Of a stretch of 64,000 nt of DNA, positions 23,066 to 34,954 are shown in pieces. Source of the DNA: Homalodisca vitripennis (taxonomy: Eukaryota; Arthropoda; Insecta; Hemiptera; Cicadellidae); assembly GCF_021130785.1 (NCBI RefSeq), contig NC_060210.1, positions 186,876,501 through 186,940,500 of the forward strand. The letters run 5' to 3'. The notes beneath the pieces are model-generated. The model had not been told where the DNA came from. It did no database searches and was given only the letters and a program-made list of their open reading frames with translations. The translations under genes were made by a program, and so were the position numbers. The first letter of the stretch is position 1; every line of letters starts with the position of its first letter.

Positions 23066-24913
23066 TACAGTTCGTTTGTAACATAATTTACTGCTGAGAT
23101 TATTTTAATACCATTTCTACATTTAAATCACTAAGGAATTTGTAATTTAATTTTACATGTAACAGATTACTATTAATAATAATAAATACCACAACTCGTT
23201 TCCTTGAATGGGTTTCAATCTTGTCAAAGGTCGTTATTCTCTTACTAACCTTTCAAATAGGACGTTGAGGTAATGCTAAAATCAAAAAGTCATAAGGAAA
23301 AGAAGTAGATATATTTTCAAGAGAGCCACTGGATTGCGTTACCCGAAATAAGGAAACTCCTCTTGGAAATTATTTGTCGTTAGTGGAACATCACGGTTTA
23401 TACACCAACCACAGAACATTATCCAAGAAAATTTGATAGTACCTCTACCATGTGGTTTGTCCTTCTTCATATAGGACCCGGTGACTGTGTGGGATTCTTA
23501 TTAACATGATCCCTCTCTCGTCAGATCCTATTCTTGTTACTGTTATTGTAACGCAATGCTGATTCAGTATATATTGTGGACATTTACTCATCACCTTCGT
23601 TCCTTCAAAATTTGAGATGACGATGACGACTGCCCTGAGAATATCACAGTCTTATGTATGAGAAACGTGATCGAAATCACGGAGTACATCACGTTGCTTC
23701 GTTAGATGGCGTTTGACCGTGCATGTCACCTCACCCTAGCAGCGTTTTTGGGAGTTGGAAGTGTCATATGAGTGTAAGAGTGTGTGACAAACGTTTATAT
23801 GAACCCAGTCTAATAGTGTTAAAAGTGGCATGTGAGATGTAATCGAAGATCTTCATATGCCCAAAAAGTTTTTCTGTATGGCTACTTAATCCTGAAACAG
23901 TTTCACCACTATTCTAAATGGTTAGCTAGTTCTAAGATTCAATTTTATAGCGTTGCCAGTGATAATATTGATAATAAGATGGCTTGTAACTGATCGGCAG
24001 AGTTTTAAACTACACGCTCTCATCGTTTCTAGTTTTGAAACGTTCAATTAAAATTACAATATTTACAGCATATATTAAGCAGATGACAAGGGTGCTTCCG
24101 GACTGAAATGGGAGTGCACACATATCCAAGCTCAGACGACCAATTGCAAGCTCATCATTATAACGATAAGACGTTTGGTGCGAATAATTTCACTGATAAC
24201 GGTCATAAAATCGGTTCTTAGTATCGTTGACGATGCAGAGGTCATTGGACATATAATGTTCTTTGGCTAGGGGAGATTTGATTTATCGTATGCCTAGTTG
24301 TTTAACGCAGCGTGATCAGTGATCATAATTTCGTTTTTCTCGTTATGAGCAGCATTTAAGATTTTGTCCCTAAAATAGATATTGGTTTTTAAATATGAGA
24401 ACCCACAGATCAATTACTTAACTTTTGCTTACGATATTTTTGTTGAGTTTAAGCAGGGTTATGAGGCAGCTATAGATGAACTAAGTAAGTGCTAGAGCAT
24501 AGACGGCTCTAGACAGATTTCTGCGGTAGCTAATTTAGTATGGATGTATTATCAAGCCTGGGTATAGAATTAAACTTTTATAACTAAGCATCTGAAAATC
24601 ATTATTGTAATTAATTTTCCGATCATTATATTATTCAAAAGTTTGAATTGTATGGGATTTATGTTTTAAGACCGAAATCTTAAATTTCCCTAACTGATTT
24701 TCTTAGATTTGTCAAATACGTTATACCGGTACACCTTTTAAAAAATTACCAAACATTTTATCAATTATGTGGGATTACATTTAATTTTAAAAGTGGAAAG
24801 AGAAGACAAAAATTAGTACCCAAAAACAAATACGTATTTAACAAAATACAAATTAGTTATTTAACAAAACTTTTACATTTAAATAATATTTTGCTATTTT
24901 AGTGAACTTCGTG
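23066..24913. other. Intergenic, no recognised feature
   Basis: Region upstream of the HAP-B promoter block. No ORF with recognisable homology, no TIR-bounded element and no RNA gene was found by reading both strands. Confidence 0.4.
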
Positions 24914-25200
24914 TTAAATAGTAATAGTAAAAAAATAAATAAAAGAGTCTACGTCAATAACGATGTTTTTATCTTTATGGTGAACCTTTCTACAATATCT
25001 TGAATTTGAATCTCTCAGTATTTCCTTCTCTGTGTATAACAACGATAAGTTGGAGAGTCTCTCTTGCAGAATTGAAGTTCTCAACCAGTTTTGATCCTCC
25101 TCATAGCAAAGAAATTTCTCTCGCACGAGATTGAGCTCATGGGACTGGAGACGGCTAGTTTGATTGCTTGGAATAAGTGAGAAAATGTATTTTATTTAGC
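24914..25200 (-). pseudogene. hAT transposase C-terminal (dimerisation) fragment
   Basis: The minus strand encodes SSISCERNFFAMRRIKTG, then with a one-base frame change LRTSILQERLSNLSLLYTEK. This matches the conserved hAT-family C-terminal pattern (SS-x-SCER-x-FS-x2-R-x-IKT-x-LR-x-T-x3-RL-x2-LALL). The BED finger and catalytic core are not recognisable upstream, and no 8-bp TSD or TIR was found. A relic of a hAT or hAT-derived zinc-finger (MYM-like) transposase. Confidence 0.7.
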
Positions 25201-26594
25201 TATTTCCCTCAATTCTTTGACTTTTACTCTTAAAGCAATGACGTTTCTATTTCCTGACATGACAAATATTGGCACTCCAATGATCTAGATTACAGTAAGT
25301 TATTAGCTACTGTTATTTATGTTTCAAGTTATGTGAAGTCTACTCTCAGTATCCCATCATAATGTTCAAGGAAGACTTTCAACTTTCCATAACTAAATAG
25401 AGCAGTGCATTAACAGCTTCAGCTACCTTTAGCTATTCTTCAGTGAATCTTTAATTAAATCGTTCAAGGAACCTGAAGTAAACATGAGGTCTAAAAAATT
25501 TTTCACTTTGCCTTGACTTTCATCCTGACTGACATCCTCTCCTGGTCCGATAAGAGATTTGAAGGTATAAAGAGTCCGATTTAATTACCTTAGCGTTGAG
25601 ATGGATCTATTTGATTTCTTCCCAGCTAGGGATTATATAGCCTATTAACATTCAAATCAAGATCTTCCCAACGAGAATACAGATGAGAAGAGCGAAGTAA
25701 TATTTTTGATGATAAATACAATAGCTGTGGTTCTATTTGATGCTGGTTGGACTGTGACACGTGAACTTGAAAACGAACTTCCAATACCAATATGGCCTGT
25801 AAAAGAGACAAAAATACCCAATATGAAATTGATGATTCTGTCTTTAAAGGTGAACTTGCGTCAGTCTCGATTTTAAATAAATTAAATACTGTGTACTTCT
25901 ATATCTCATTAGCTCATTTAAATTCCAATAACATCTTTTCACAGTAAACATTCCTCGCTTCCTATCATTTAAGTGCGCATTTTCTTGGCGGGTTTATGGC
26001 TATAGCTTTCTCTGTTAGTTCGGGTATTTGTGATGTATTTTCTGAGACAATACCAGCTACATTAGATGGAATAAAATATGAATCAGAGCTATATGGGTTG
26101 TATTGTATAGTTTATTCACCCACCTTTCGCTAACATGATTCGCTAACAGATAAAAGTGCCGCACGGTGGTCGAGGAGTGCCCTGATGTATAATGTAATGA
26201 CCAGGCCATGATCACTTCCTCCTCTCCTCGGCCGTGACACCGATAGGAGGCCAAGTCAACCGTCAAGGTACCTTGTTTTTCGTTGTCCGATTGTGTTTCA
26301 TTCTTAACGTCAACGTATCAGCTGGTATGAATAGGTTGAGACGGTTAATAATTATCTACATTCTTAACGTTAAAGTACAAATAAGCTTTTTTAACAACAA
26401 TTTTGTTCATTTACAATCTGCTACATTTTAGAAGAACTATAAGTAAATATTATAAGCAGAAACAACACATTAAAAATTTAAATTTAGTCATATGTTAATT
26501 ATATCTACAACCTAAAAGTTAATTCCAGACTAGCAGATCGGTGGAGTCTGTACGCATCTTTAGAATTATCAAGTAGATTTGAAGTGCAGTGGGT

Positions 26595-27370
26595 AGAAGA
26601 AAACGGAAGACTATACTCCTCGAGATGAACCCTTTCTTTCTGAGATAGCAAACTTCATCCCAGAAAAACATATATGACCTCTAGCAAGATTTAGAAAAGG
26701 CAGGAGTAAAAATTCACGACTCTATGATACGTAAACGACTCTTAGAAGGAGAGAAAAGAGCCGTGAGACCGCAGAGGTAACAACTTTTGACAACTCCTAT
26801 GATGAAAAATCGACATTTAATTTGGCCAAAATACGCTCACTGGAGCGCAGAAGGTTAGAGAAAGGTGTTATTTTCTGATGAGACACACTTCCTTGTGCAG
26901 GGCCAGCGATCTAAATTCGTTCGACAAGCAATCAATGATTCACTCTATGCTAGCCATTTTAACAAAAAAATAAACAACTCATTAAGAAAATGTTCTAGGA
27001 GCCACTGTGAACACTGAAACAGTGAATAGTATAAAGCATTGCTGGGGCAACGCTTAGCTATTAAGCTTCACAAAGTCCGGACCGAAGGAGCTGCAATTTT
27101 TCAACAAGACTCAGCTCCGTACCACATATCAAAGACTATGACGAAATACTTCGAGCGTAATAATATTAGCCTTCAGGATTTGACTTGGAATTCACCTGAC
27201 CCTAATCCTGTTGAGAATATGTGGGAAACATGTAAGGCTAGACTGCAAAAAATGGCCTGAACGACAAAACAAAACTGATGGAAGCAGTAATTCAGGTGTA
27301 GCTTAGACATGAAGCAATTAGAAACAATTACAAAAAGCTTGTATATTCCATGTCAAGAGCAGTCTAGGAA
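26595..27370 (+). pseudogene. Tc1-like transposase relic (DD34E)
   Basis: The plus strand shows degraded but ordered Tc1 blocks: a helix-turn-helix end (HDSMIRKRLLEG), the first catalytic Asp in VLFSDETHFLVQGQRS (about 26870), the second Asp in IFQQDSAPYH (about 27100), and Glu in NSPDPNPVENMWE. Exactly 34 residues lie between the second Asp and the Glu, as in Tc1. There are stops at about 26778 and 26850, and a frame break before 27039. Terminal inverted repeats were not found. Confidence 0.82.
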
Positions 27371-28763
27371 GTCATGATAAAAGTAAAACGGTGACATATT
27401 CCATACTAATTAATGGTAACAATCGTATATGTAAGTGTACCTGTAGCTTTGACCTAAATAAATCATATTTACAAATCAATTCTGCTTGTTCACATTAATT
27501 CACACAATAATCTATTTTGTTACCCTTTGATGAACGGTATAAGGGTGAAGCCACTTTGGGAGAACATTGCAGTAAACAAATAAAATAGTCCGTACCATTT
27601 TCTAAATCCTCAATACTTTTCAACAGAATAGGAATATTTCATTTAACCAATTACGAAATTGAACCAGTTCGTAAATTTTTTACATAACATTCACTTTTTT
27701 TAAACCACTTCTGTGCTTAAATTAAGTTTTATCAGTGAATAATCAGAAAACAGATCAAGGCAGGTTTTGGTATATGTGTACCTTTGATTAATACTTCTTG
27801 TAACAAAAAATCTAACAAATTTGGAATTTCCTCTTATTAGTTGCCCAGTATGTAGGTTCCCACGAAGAAAGATGGTTGCAATGATTATCATTTATAACCT
27901 TTAATAGTTGTCGTCCTCTAGGAGTGGTCAATCGAGAAGCCCATTCTTGGTGTTTCGCGTTATAAATACCTTTTGCAATAAATTTATTTCCCGAAGTCAA
28001 CCCGTTGGCATTCCATAAAGCAATTTTGAGAAGAATCTTCATTTTAGACGAGAAACAATAGTAGGCAACAGATTAAGTAATGTACTAATCTGTTCTGCAT
28101 GTTTAGACAAAATATTTCTGATTCGTTAAAAAGATTTTTGAATTATGTTGGACAAACCTTCAGATTAATCTATGTGTCCATTAGCTTCTTGTTGCCTTGA
28201 AGGAAAACTGAGATTTCTGTGATTATTCTGTATAACTTGAGCGAAGGTTACTCCTTCAATGATTATACGTACTATTTTGAGAGGACTGGTTTTGATTAAC
28301 ATTAGTTGCGTTGTTTCGTCCAGAATGATCCTTTATAATTTAAAATGTCTTTTTTAAGAATGGTTTGTGTTGCATTTCTCTGTACATGGGACAACTTTTG
28401 TAGTTAGCCAGATGCTCACCAGAGCACAAAACACAAGAAGTGGGTACGGTACTGTTGAAGGTTTATTGCAAACTTTTGTATCATGATCCTGATTTAACAC
28501 AATGAAATGTATTTTGACAGTATGATTTAGTATACACAAAACATTGGCAACGTTTACATTTAATAACTTCCTTCTTTTTATTACGTAGTTCAAATAAAAC
28601 TTTTGCGTTTATCAAATACTGAATTTGAAATATTTTCTCATTACGATCGCAAAACTCCATATCAATAAAAACACAGAGACATTAGTTTCTCACATTGATC
28701 TTACAGTGTGGCCGTTTTCTGTGATCGCCATTTTTAAGTATTCAAAAGAAATAGAGTAATATA

Positions 28764-30089
28764 CGAGGTATGGCTATTAAATAACGGGACTGACGCTGCA
28801 GTGGAACGAGTGCGCATGCGCCAACCAACAATGACCAACAGCTGTGTAGTTTGAGACTTCCTCTTCAGAATGCAGTTAGTCTCGTTTCTGTAAACAACAT
28901 CGTTGTGTCATAACCTTCATTTATGTAAGTGTTGTTATTTTGTTTTGCCGGAAAAATGGTTAGCGTGATAATAGAGCAACGAATTGTTATTAAATTTCAC
29001 GTTAAACGTTGGAAAAACTGCTACCGAAACCTATAATTTACTAAAAGAAGTGTATGTCAGTGAATTTTTATCGCGGACTCGTGTTTTTGAATGGTTTAAG
29101 CGTTTTCAAGAATGTCGACAAGACGTGGAAGATGATTCGCGGCCAGGTCGTCCTTCAACATAAAAAACGGAAGACAATGTCGAAAAAGTTGCTAATTTGA
29201 TTCGGTCTGACCGACGATTAAGCATTCGTGCAGTTGCTGAATCTGTAGGCATTGATAAAGAATGTGTACGGCAAATTTTACATGACAATTTGAACATGCG
29301 TAAAGTGTGTGCAAAAATGGTACCAAAAATTCTTACGATTGATCAACAAGCAGCTCGTAAAAATGTTTGTAGGTACTAACACTTTGAATGCCATTGAAAA
29401 TGACCCAAATTTATTGGAAAGAATAATAACATGTGATGAATCGTGGTTTTTTACTTATGATCCGGAAACGAAGCGCCAATCCATGCATTGGAAGACCCCA
29501 ACTTCACCGAGAGCCAAAAAAGCAAGAATGAGCAAGTCAAAATTTAAAGCAATGATGATTGTTTTTTTCGACATTCGTGGGATTGTGTACCTTCACTGGG
29601 TTCCTGAAGGTCAAACAATTAATCAACATTACTATCTTGAGGTACTTAATAAACTACGTGAAAGAGTAAGAAAAAAACGACCCGAAATGTGGAAGGACAA
29701 ATCATGGATTTGTTCCAAGACAATGCGCCAGCTCATTCCGCGTTATCTGTCAAGCGGTTCCTGACCAAGTACAGCATCCCAGTGTTAGAACATCCACCTT
29801 ACTCGCCAGACCTAGCACCATGCGACTTTTATCTTTTCCCTAAGGTGAAATCTGCATTGAAAGGTACGAGATTTGAATCCGTAGAAGCTGTTCAAGAAAA
29901 AGCGGCAAGACTCCTGAAAGAGTTGACAGAAGATGACTTTCAGCATTGTTTCCAACAATGGAAAATTCGCATGGAGCGTTGCAGGGATAGAGAAGGGGTG
30001 TATATTGAAGGTGATAATAAGTAATTATGTTTAAAATGAAAATAAATTTGTTTACAATATCAGTCCCGTCATTTAATAGCCATACCTCG
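28764..30089 (+). mobile_element. mariner element (D,D34D), full length but inactive
   Basis: A 1326-bp element with ~29-bp inverted repeats starting CGAGGTATGGCTATTAAATA at the left and matching at the right end (one difference in that part). TA duplications lie at 28762-28763 and 30090-30091. Length and layout are those of a complete mariner. It interrupts a Jockey gag frame. Confidence 0.93.
28956..30024 (+). pseudogene. mariner transposase pseudogene
   Basis: ATG at 28956 (MVSVIIEQRIVIKFHVK), a frameshift at about 29008, and a TAA at about 29161 after the SRPGRPST linker. The helix-turn-helix region SDRRLSIRAVAESVGI is intact. A further frame break lies near 29375. The catalytic blocks are ITCDESWFFTYDPETK, LFQDNAPAHS and SPDLAPCDFYLFPKVK, with 34 residues between the second and third Asp, the mariner signature. 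Another frameshift lies near 29700. The C-terminus ends at 30024. All catalytic Asp are present but the frame is broken in at least four places. Confidence 0.92.
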
Positions 30090-30330
30090 TATGTTATATA
30101 TGTTCTTCAGCCCAACCCTATTTTCACGTTCTTGCTTTAACTGGTAAGTATGGAAACTGACGTTCAAGTCTGTGAGTCCTTTGACTATTTTTCGGTAAGC
30201 CTCAGGAGATGATGGAAAAAGTTTAATTCTGTCTTGATTAAGACACTTGTACGAGTTGTCCGTTTTACTTACCATCAAGTCTAGAGCATAGATCATCAGT
30301 GAAAGATTTTTCGCGCCTGGCAAAAACATG

Positions 30331-32040
30331 GGGGGACTTTAAATCTGTTATTGGACTGTTGGTGGCGATATGTTCATCAATAGAATTTTCTTGTGCTTAT
30401 TTTATGACACTATATTGTATGGTCATGAATGAAAATGGACTGAAAACTGACTATTTGTAGCTAATTTGGTCACAAACCAATTGATCAATTTATATAGTTT
30501 TTAGTCAAACAAAATAGACTCGATGAATTTAGAATTAGCTCTTTGTGGAACGGAAACTTAGGCCGCCCATCTAATTTTATTTACACAACTTTCAATCATT
30601 ATCATTGCAATTACATAATTATTTTGTGTTTCAAAACTATAAAAAATGTAAATGAGATAATAATTAGTTTGTTTAAACCTACATGATCTTTTTATCCCTC
30701 TACTCTAATATTAAATGGTTAGTGATATTATTTTATTTAGTATACCATTGACTGTAAAAAAGTACAATAGAGCTTTTTGCTTGTATTTTATTGCAAGCCT
30801 GTTTCGGCAACCAGTTTAAATGGGATTTAATTCTAGTAAACAATCTTGATACTGTGATAGACGAGATAACAGAAAACTGACTCATACAACTGGGCCTTGG
30901 GCACTGGCAATCGGGCGTTGACTCGCCCATCATTACTGTACTAGTAGACTGCACTGACAAACGTATGACTGAGGTTATGTCTAATGGTAAATAGTAATAA
31001 ATTGAAATAGTGCTAAATATTTTCTTTATCAAAAGAGACTCTAAGACGTCATCGTCAGTTTAGAACGTAAGACTTGTTCAAATTTTACTTTTTTTAGCAA
31101 TATATATTTGGGTTCAATTAAAATAATCATATATTTTTCTTATCTAAAATTTAAAGATAGCCTACTAAGACTTCCCCATCTTAGTTTAAAATGTAAGATT
31201 TCACATTTAATGTGATTTTATTTTTGTTTACAAACTGATTTATTTAGATAACCTTACAGTGTCATAAATTCTGTTTTTAATATTTTGGTTAATGCCAATT
31301 ATTAGGATATATTTCAAGCCAGTTAGTTATCTTTGCTATAGACTTATCTATTCCAAATCCATGTTGTAGCTTACTATGTATCTACACGGCTTTAAACTTA
31401 GGGGGAGGGGGTTAGGGGCTAACTGTAGCCTGATAGTCAGTGTTTATGTTTCTATTGACAATACTGACAGTTAGGCCTATTACATTTTGAAACACTTCTG
31501 ATAATGATCTAACCCAATTTGTGTGTTAATGTTAGATAATAATCTAATACCTTACATATATATTTGTGTTGGTTACCTTTTCAATGTTCCTACTGATGTA
31601 AACATTTCTATTCAACTACTAACTAGGTAGGCCAAAAAATGTATAATAACCCCAAATTTGAGGTATAGGTAATAACATTTAACCTCAAAAAGGTAGGGTA
31701 CAGGTGGGAGTGGGTAAGGATATAAAACCACCTTTACCTTTATCAATATTCCCAATGATTTAAATGAATATTAGCATGGTAACTAATGAAAAGCGCCCAC
31801 CACCTCAATAGAATCAAGGGTATCAGATTACTGATTACAAAAAAAAAAAAAACTTCTAATTATAGTAATTACAATAGACAGACCCAGCTCTTTATTAATG
31901 CATGAAATAACCATATTGTTCCAAATTAATTCAAAGACTTAAAACCTTTTGCATAATATTTGAGTAATGGCTGCAAGTACAATGGTGATGTACACGTATT
32001 ATTTATGTCACAAGTTGTCAGACATGTTTATTCTGAAAAA
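30331..32040. other. Intergenic, no recognised feature
   Basis: AT-rich with a short poly-A run near 31839-31851. No coding similarity or bounded element was recognised. Confidence 0.4.
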
Positions 32041-32629
32041 GGGTAGGGTACGATAAGTGGACCCGGTTTTTTATATCGAAATTGGCAAACGATATTACTT
32101 AATCATAACCATCAATATAATCAATCGATACTGATTAATTATTTTGAACTATTAACGTAAATAGTCTATATAAACAGCTGTAAACACTTTAAAATAATAC
32201 ACGTAGGTTAATATTAAAATTTTACATAAGTAATTTTGATTATTAAAAATGGCAGTCAATTTTAGAAAACTACACGACAATGCTTTGAAAGATGATAAGA
32301 CATAGGCCTAAATAAAATATGTTGTTTTTGTGGCTTCAACATGGACTCGTACCGAAAACCCCATTATGTGAAATTTGTGGGAAAGAAACAACTATAACTG
32401 TGAGAGGAGCAAATATGGTCATCTTCAGTTTTCCTAACTTTTGTTATAATAATTTGTTTTATCACTGTAAATATTAAATTCATATTTTAATTTAAAACAT
32501 ATGATTGTTATTTAGGACTATAGATACTTTTATATCGATTGATAGTCTAGGATTTGAGATGCGAATATTAGGTATCGGTGACTAAATTCTTCAATATAAA
32601 AAACCGAGTCCGCTTATCGTACCCTACCC
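32041..32629 (+). mobile_element. Merlin-like non-autonomous DNA transposon (copy 2)
   Basis: A 589-bp relative of the element at 13963-14518, with the same terminal repeats (GGGTAGGGTACGATAAGTGG here) and interior. It is flanked by 8-bp near-duplicates CTGAAAAA (32033-32040) and CTGCAAAA (32630-32637). The remnant ORF reads LQHGLVPKTPLCEICGKETT, a zinc-ribbon start typical of ISXO2/Merlin proteins. It keeps ~40 bp lost from copy 1. No catalytic domain. Confidence 0.68.
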
Positions 32630-32639
32630 CTGCAAAATT

Positions 32640-34290
32640 GTAAAAAGTAGATGTTACTCTGTTTTGTTTGTAAAATTTTATAAATGCCTATAAGCTAGGT
32701 ACATAGCTTTTTATTCATCACTAAACTATTACTTTTTTAGATCATAAAAATAGCCAACTATACTGTAATTTAAAATACATGTAGGCTAACATAATTCAGT
32801 TAGACATTTTGGTTTCAGTACTTAAGATAATTACAAATATTGATAATTTTATTGTGGTGGTGGCTGGTTATTATACTGCAGACGGCTAATGTATTAAATT
32901 TCTACCTCTTAAAATTTTAGTGGGCCTTAACTTTTAATGCCTCTTTTTATCAGTGCGGCCTGCATAAACACCTTTGCTAGCCCATAGTGCTGGCGATGAA
33001 CAAAAAGCATTCCCTTATTTAGATGATAAATTGGTACTATTCGTTAATTTCCAGGTCAAATTTGTAGTTCTATTAACAGTTTACATTATCAGGAATATTG
33101 TAAACATATGTTTTAATCATTATCAGTGGTATCAAAAAAACCCAATACTAATATGCCCTTATTCTGTACAGTTTTCTTGAATTTGTCGCTTTCTAAAAAA
33201 TAACAATGGGACACCTTAACTGTATTTATAATTCTTTTAAAATTTAATTCACAAATGTATGAGGAAGTAACCTAATATATTTAGCCTCTTTCAAATTATT
33301 TTAACCTATTTTGTTGTTACGTTGTTTTAAGGTCTTACAATGAAATATGTAGGGATTGAACGGACATAGAGTTATGTGCATGCGCTTATAATCTTCTAAC
33401 AATAGGGCATATACAAAATATCAAGGTATTTTTATTTTAGAAATGTGCAAGCAATGAAACATAAATGCATTTTTTCCCACATAGTTAATGATGAGTTTAA
33501 AAATGTGATTTCAAAGCCTATGGGTGCAAAAGAAACTAAATAATCAAATTGTAATCTAACGTTTTCTAGTCAAGATTAGGATTCTAAAAGTTTGTTTCAG
33601 TGTCAAAAGGATAATTTATAAGAGAATGTAAGTATGCTATGGTATTTTTTCTGAGAGAAAAGTTTTTATCCTAAAACAGAAAATAAATATTCAGACAGGG
33701 CCTACGTAGGCTTAACAACATTTAACACTACACCACCAGAACAGTGGGACAATAGGCTATATGACAAGTGGTTATAGAATTATACTCTAGTGGTATTCAA
33801 ACAGAAAGTATATAATTGTTTTTCTGTTAATTATGTATAAACCATACAAATTGCAATAATCACTAAAGTATTTTTCCATGTAAGATGGAAAAAGTTAGTA
33901 CTGCGTTGTTTTATATAGTTTCAATACATTTGCATAGCTCAAAGTGAAAAAATTAAACAAGCAGCATATTAGATTGTACTTAAGTGTTTAAGCTTGTGTA
34001 GCACGGTCCATTATATATCTGTGCAATTGCATAAAATTGGTGAAAAATATGGTATTACAAAATTGTAAATGGACTCTCAGCCTGGTTGGAGGATAACTTT
34101 TCTAAGGTCATTTTTTACCATAAAGAAAAAAGTATTCAAACAACCACACATCGCAAATGTATAATACTAAAATAAATAAAATATACTTTTGTGCTTTTTT
34201 GGAGTTTGTTCATGAAGTTATAACCTATTTCCTATTACGATAACTAGTTAAAAATACACAAATTTTTCACATGTTTGAAATAAAAGTTAT
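32640..34290. other. Intergenic, no recognised feature
   Basis: AT-rich sequence between the Merlin-like and piggyBac-like elements. No supported gene or repeat was identified. Confidence 0.4.
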
Positions 34291-34296
34291 AGTTAA

Positions 34297-34947
34297 CCCC
34301 TTGATTGCCAACCCCGTGTTAACATTCCCACTTAGCATTCAACTGCCATGCCGAGTTTTATCACGTTCCAAACAGCTGCTTCGTTAAAAGACGCCTGACA
34401 GCTATAAGTTGATACACGTTGGCCTGTAGTAGTATTGATTTGAACTGATGCAAATCCATAGTAGTGCTGTTTAATTGCTACTACATTATGGTGATCAACT
34501 AAGAATTATCATGGAAACACATGGTGATGTTTTACCTTTTGAAACAGAACTTTTTACATCTTTGCATCTTTGAAGTTCCTAATTTTGCAAGTTTATTTAA
34601 TTTTATATTTTGATTGTGGTTCAGTCGGTATGGCAGAGATTAGTTTTAATAATGATAAAGAATTTTTACCAGTTTTAGATTTGTCCAGATGGGTTATTGT
34701 GAGTTAAGCATTCAGGAGTTTATCTCAGAATGATAGCGATTGGGATGCAAACTCAATTTATCAACCACAACCTGACGTGGCAAATCAGGAGATATGACGG
34801 GAGTTTGATAAATGAAGATATTACTGAAATTGATCATGGTGGAAAAAAACACACTACATTTTTTATGACTGTGGAGCAGCTCTGTGTTTTGCATATAAAC
34901 CTGGCAGTAGCTTAGACAGCACTGTTGAAAACTCAGCATTTAAAGGC
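34297..34947 (+). mobile_element. Internally deleted piggyBac-like element
   Basis: Both ends abut TTAA (34293-34296 and 34948-34951), the piggyBac target site. The left end reads CCCCTTGATTGCC, and the right end (reverse complement) GCCTTTAAATGC, short related termini. Inside, a start-like frame at about 34632 (MAEISFNNDKEFLPVLDLS) is followed by NDSDWDANS and then directly by a Cys-containing end block (DCGAALCFAYKPGS). That block resembles the C-terminal Cys-rich domain of piggyBac transposases. The whole catalytic centre is missing. 651 bp. Confidence 0.65.
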
Positions 34948-34954
34948 TTAATAG

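Larger units (their letters stand above)
27700..30330 (-). mobile_element. Jockey-type non-LTR retrotransposon relic, split by a mariner
   Basis: On the minus strand the 5' gag part (SSPEAYRKIVKGL, SFHTYQLKQEREN) runs 30330-30091. It is interrupted by the mariner at 28764-30089 and resumes at 28762 (ENGHTVRSM, IQYLINAKVLFEL), then gag CCHC-like knuckles with KCKRCQCFVYTKSYCQ and VLCSGEHLANYKSCP to about 28340. An endonuclease fragment starts at 28042 (LKIALWNANGL, TTPRGRQLLKVI) and ends near 27700 with TYTKTCLDLFSDYS. Stops and frameshifts occur throughout, and the reverse transcriptase region is missing. The family call rests on the gag knuckles plus the WNANGL/SDYS endonuclease motifs. Confidence 0.82.
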
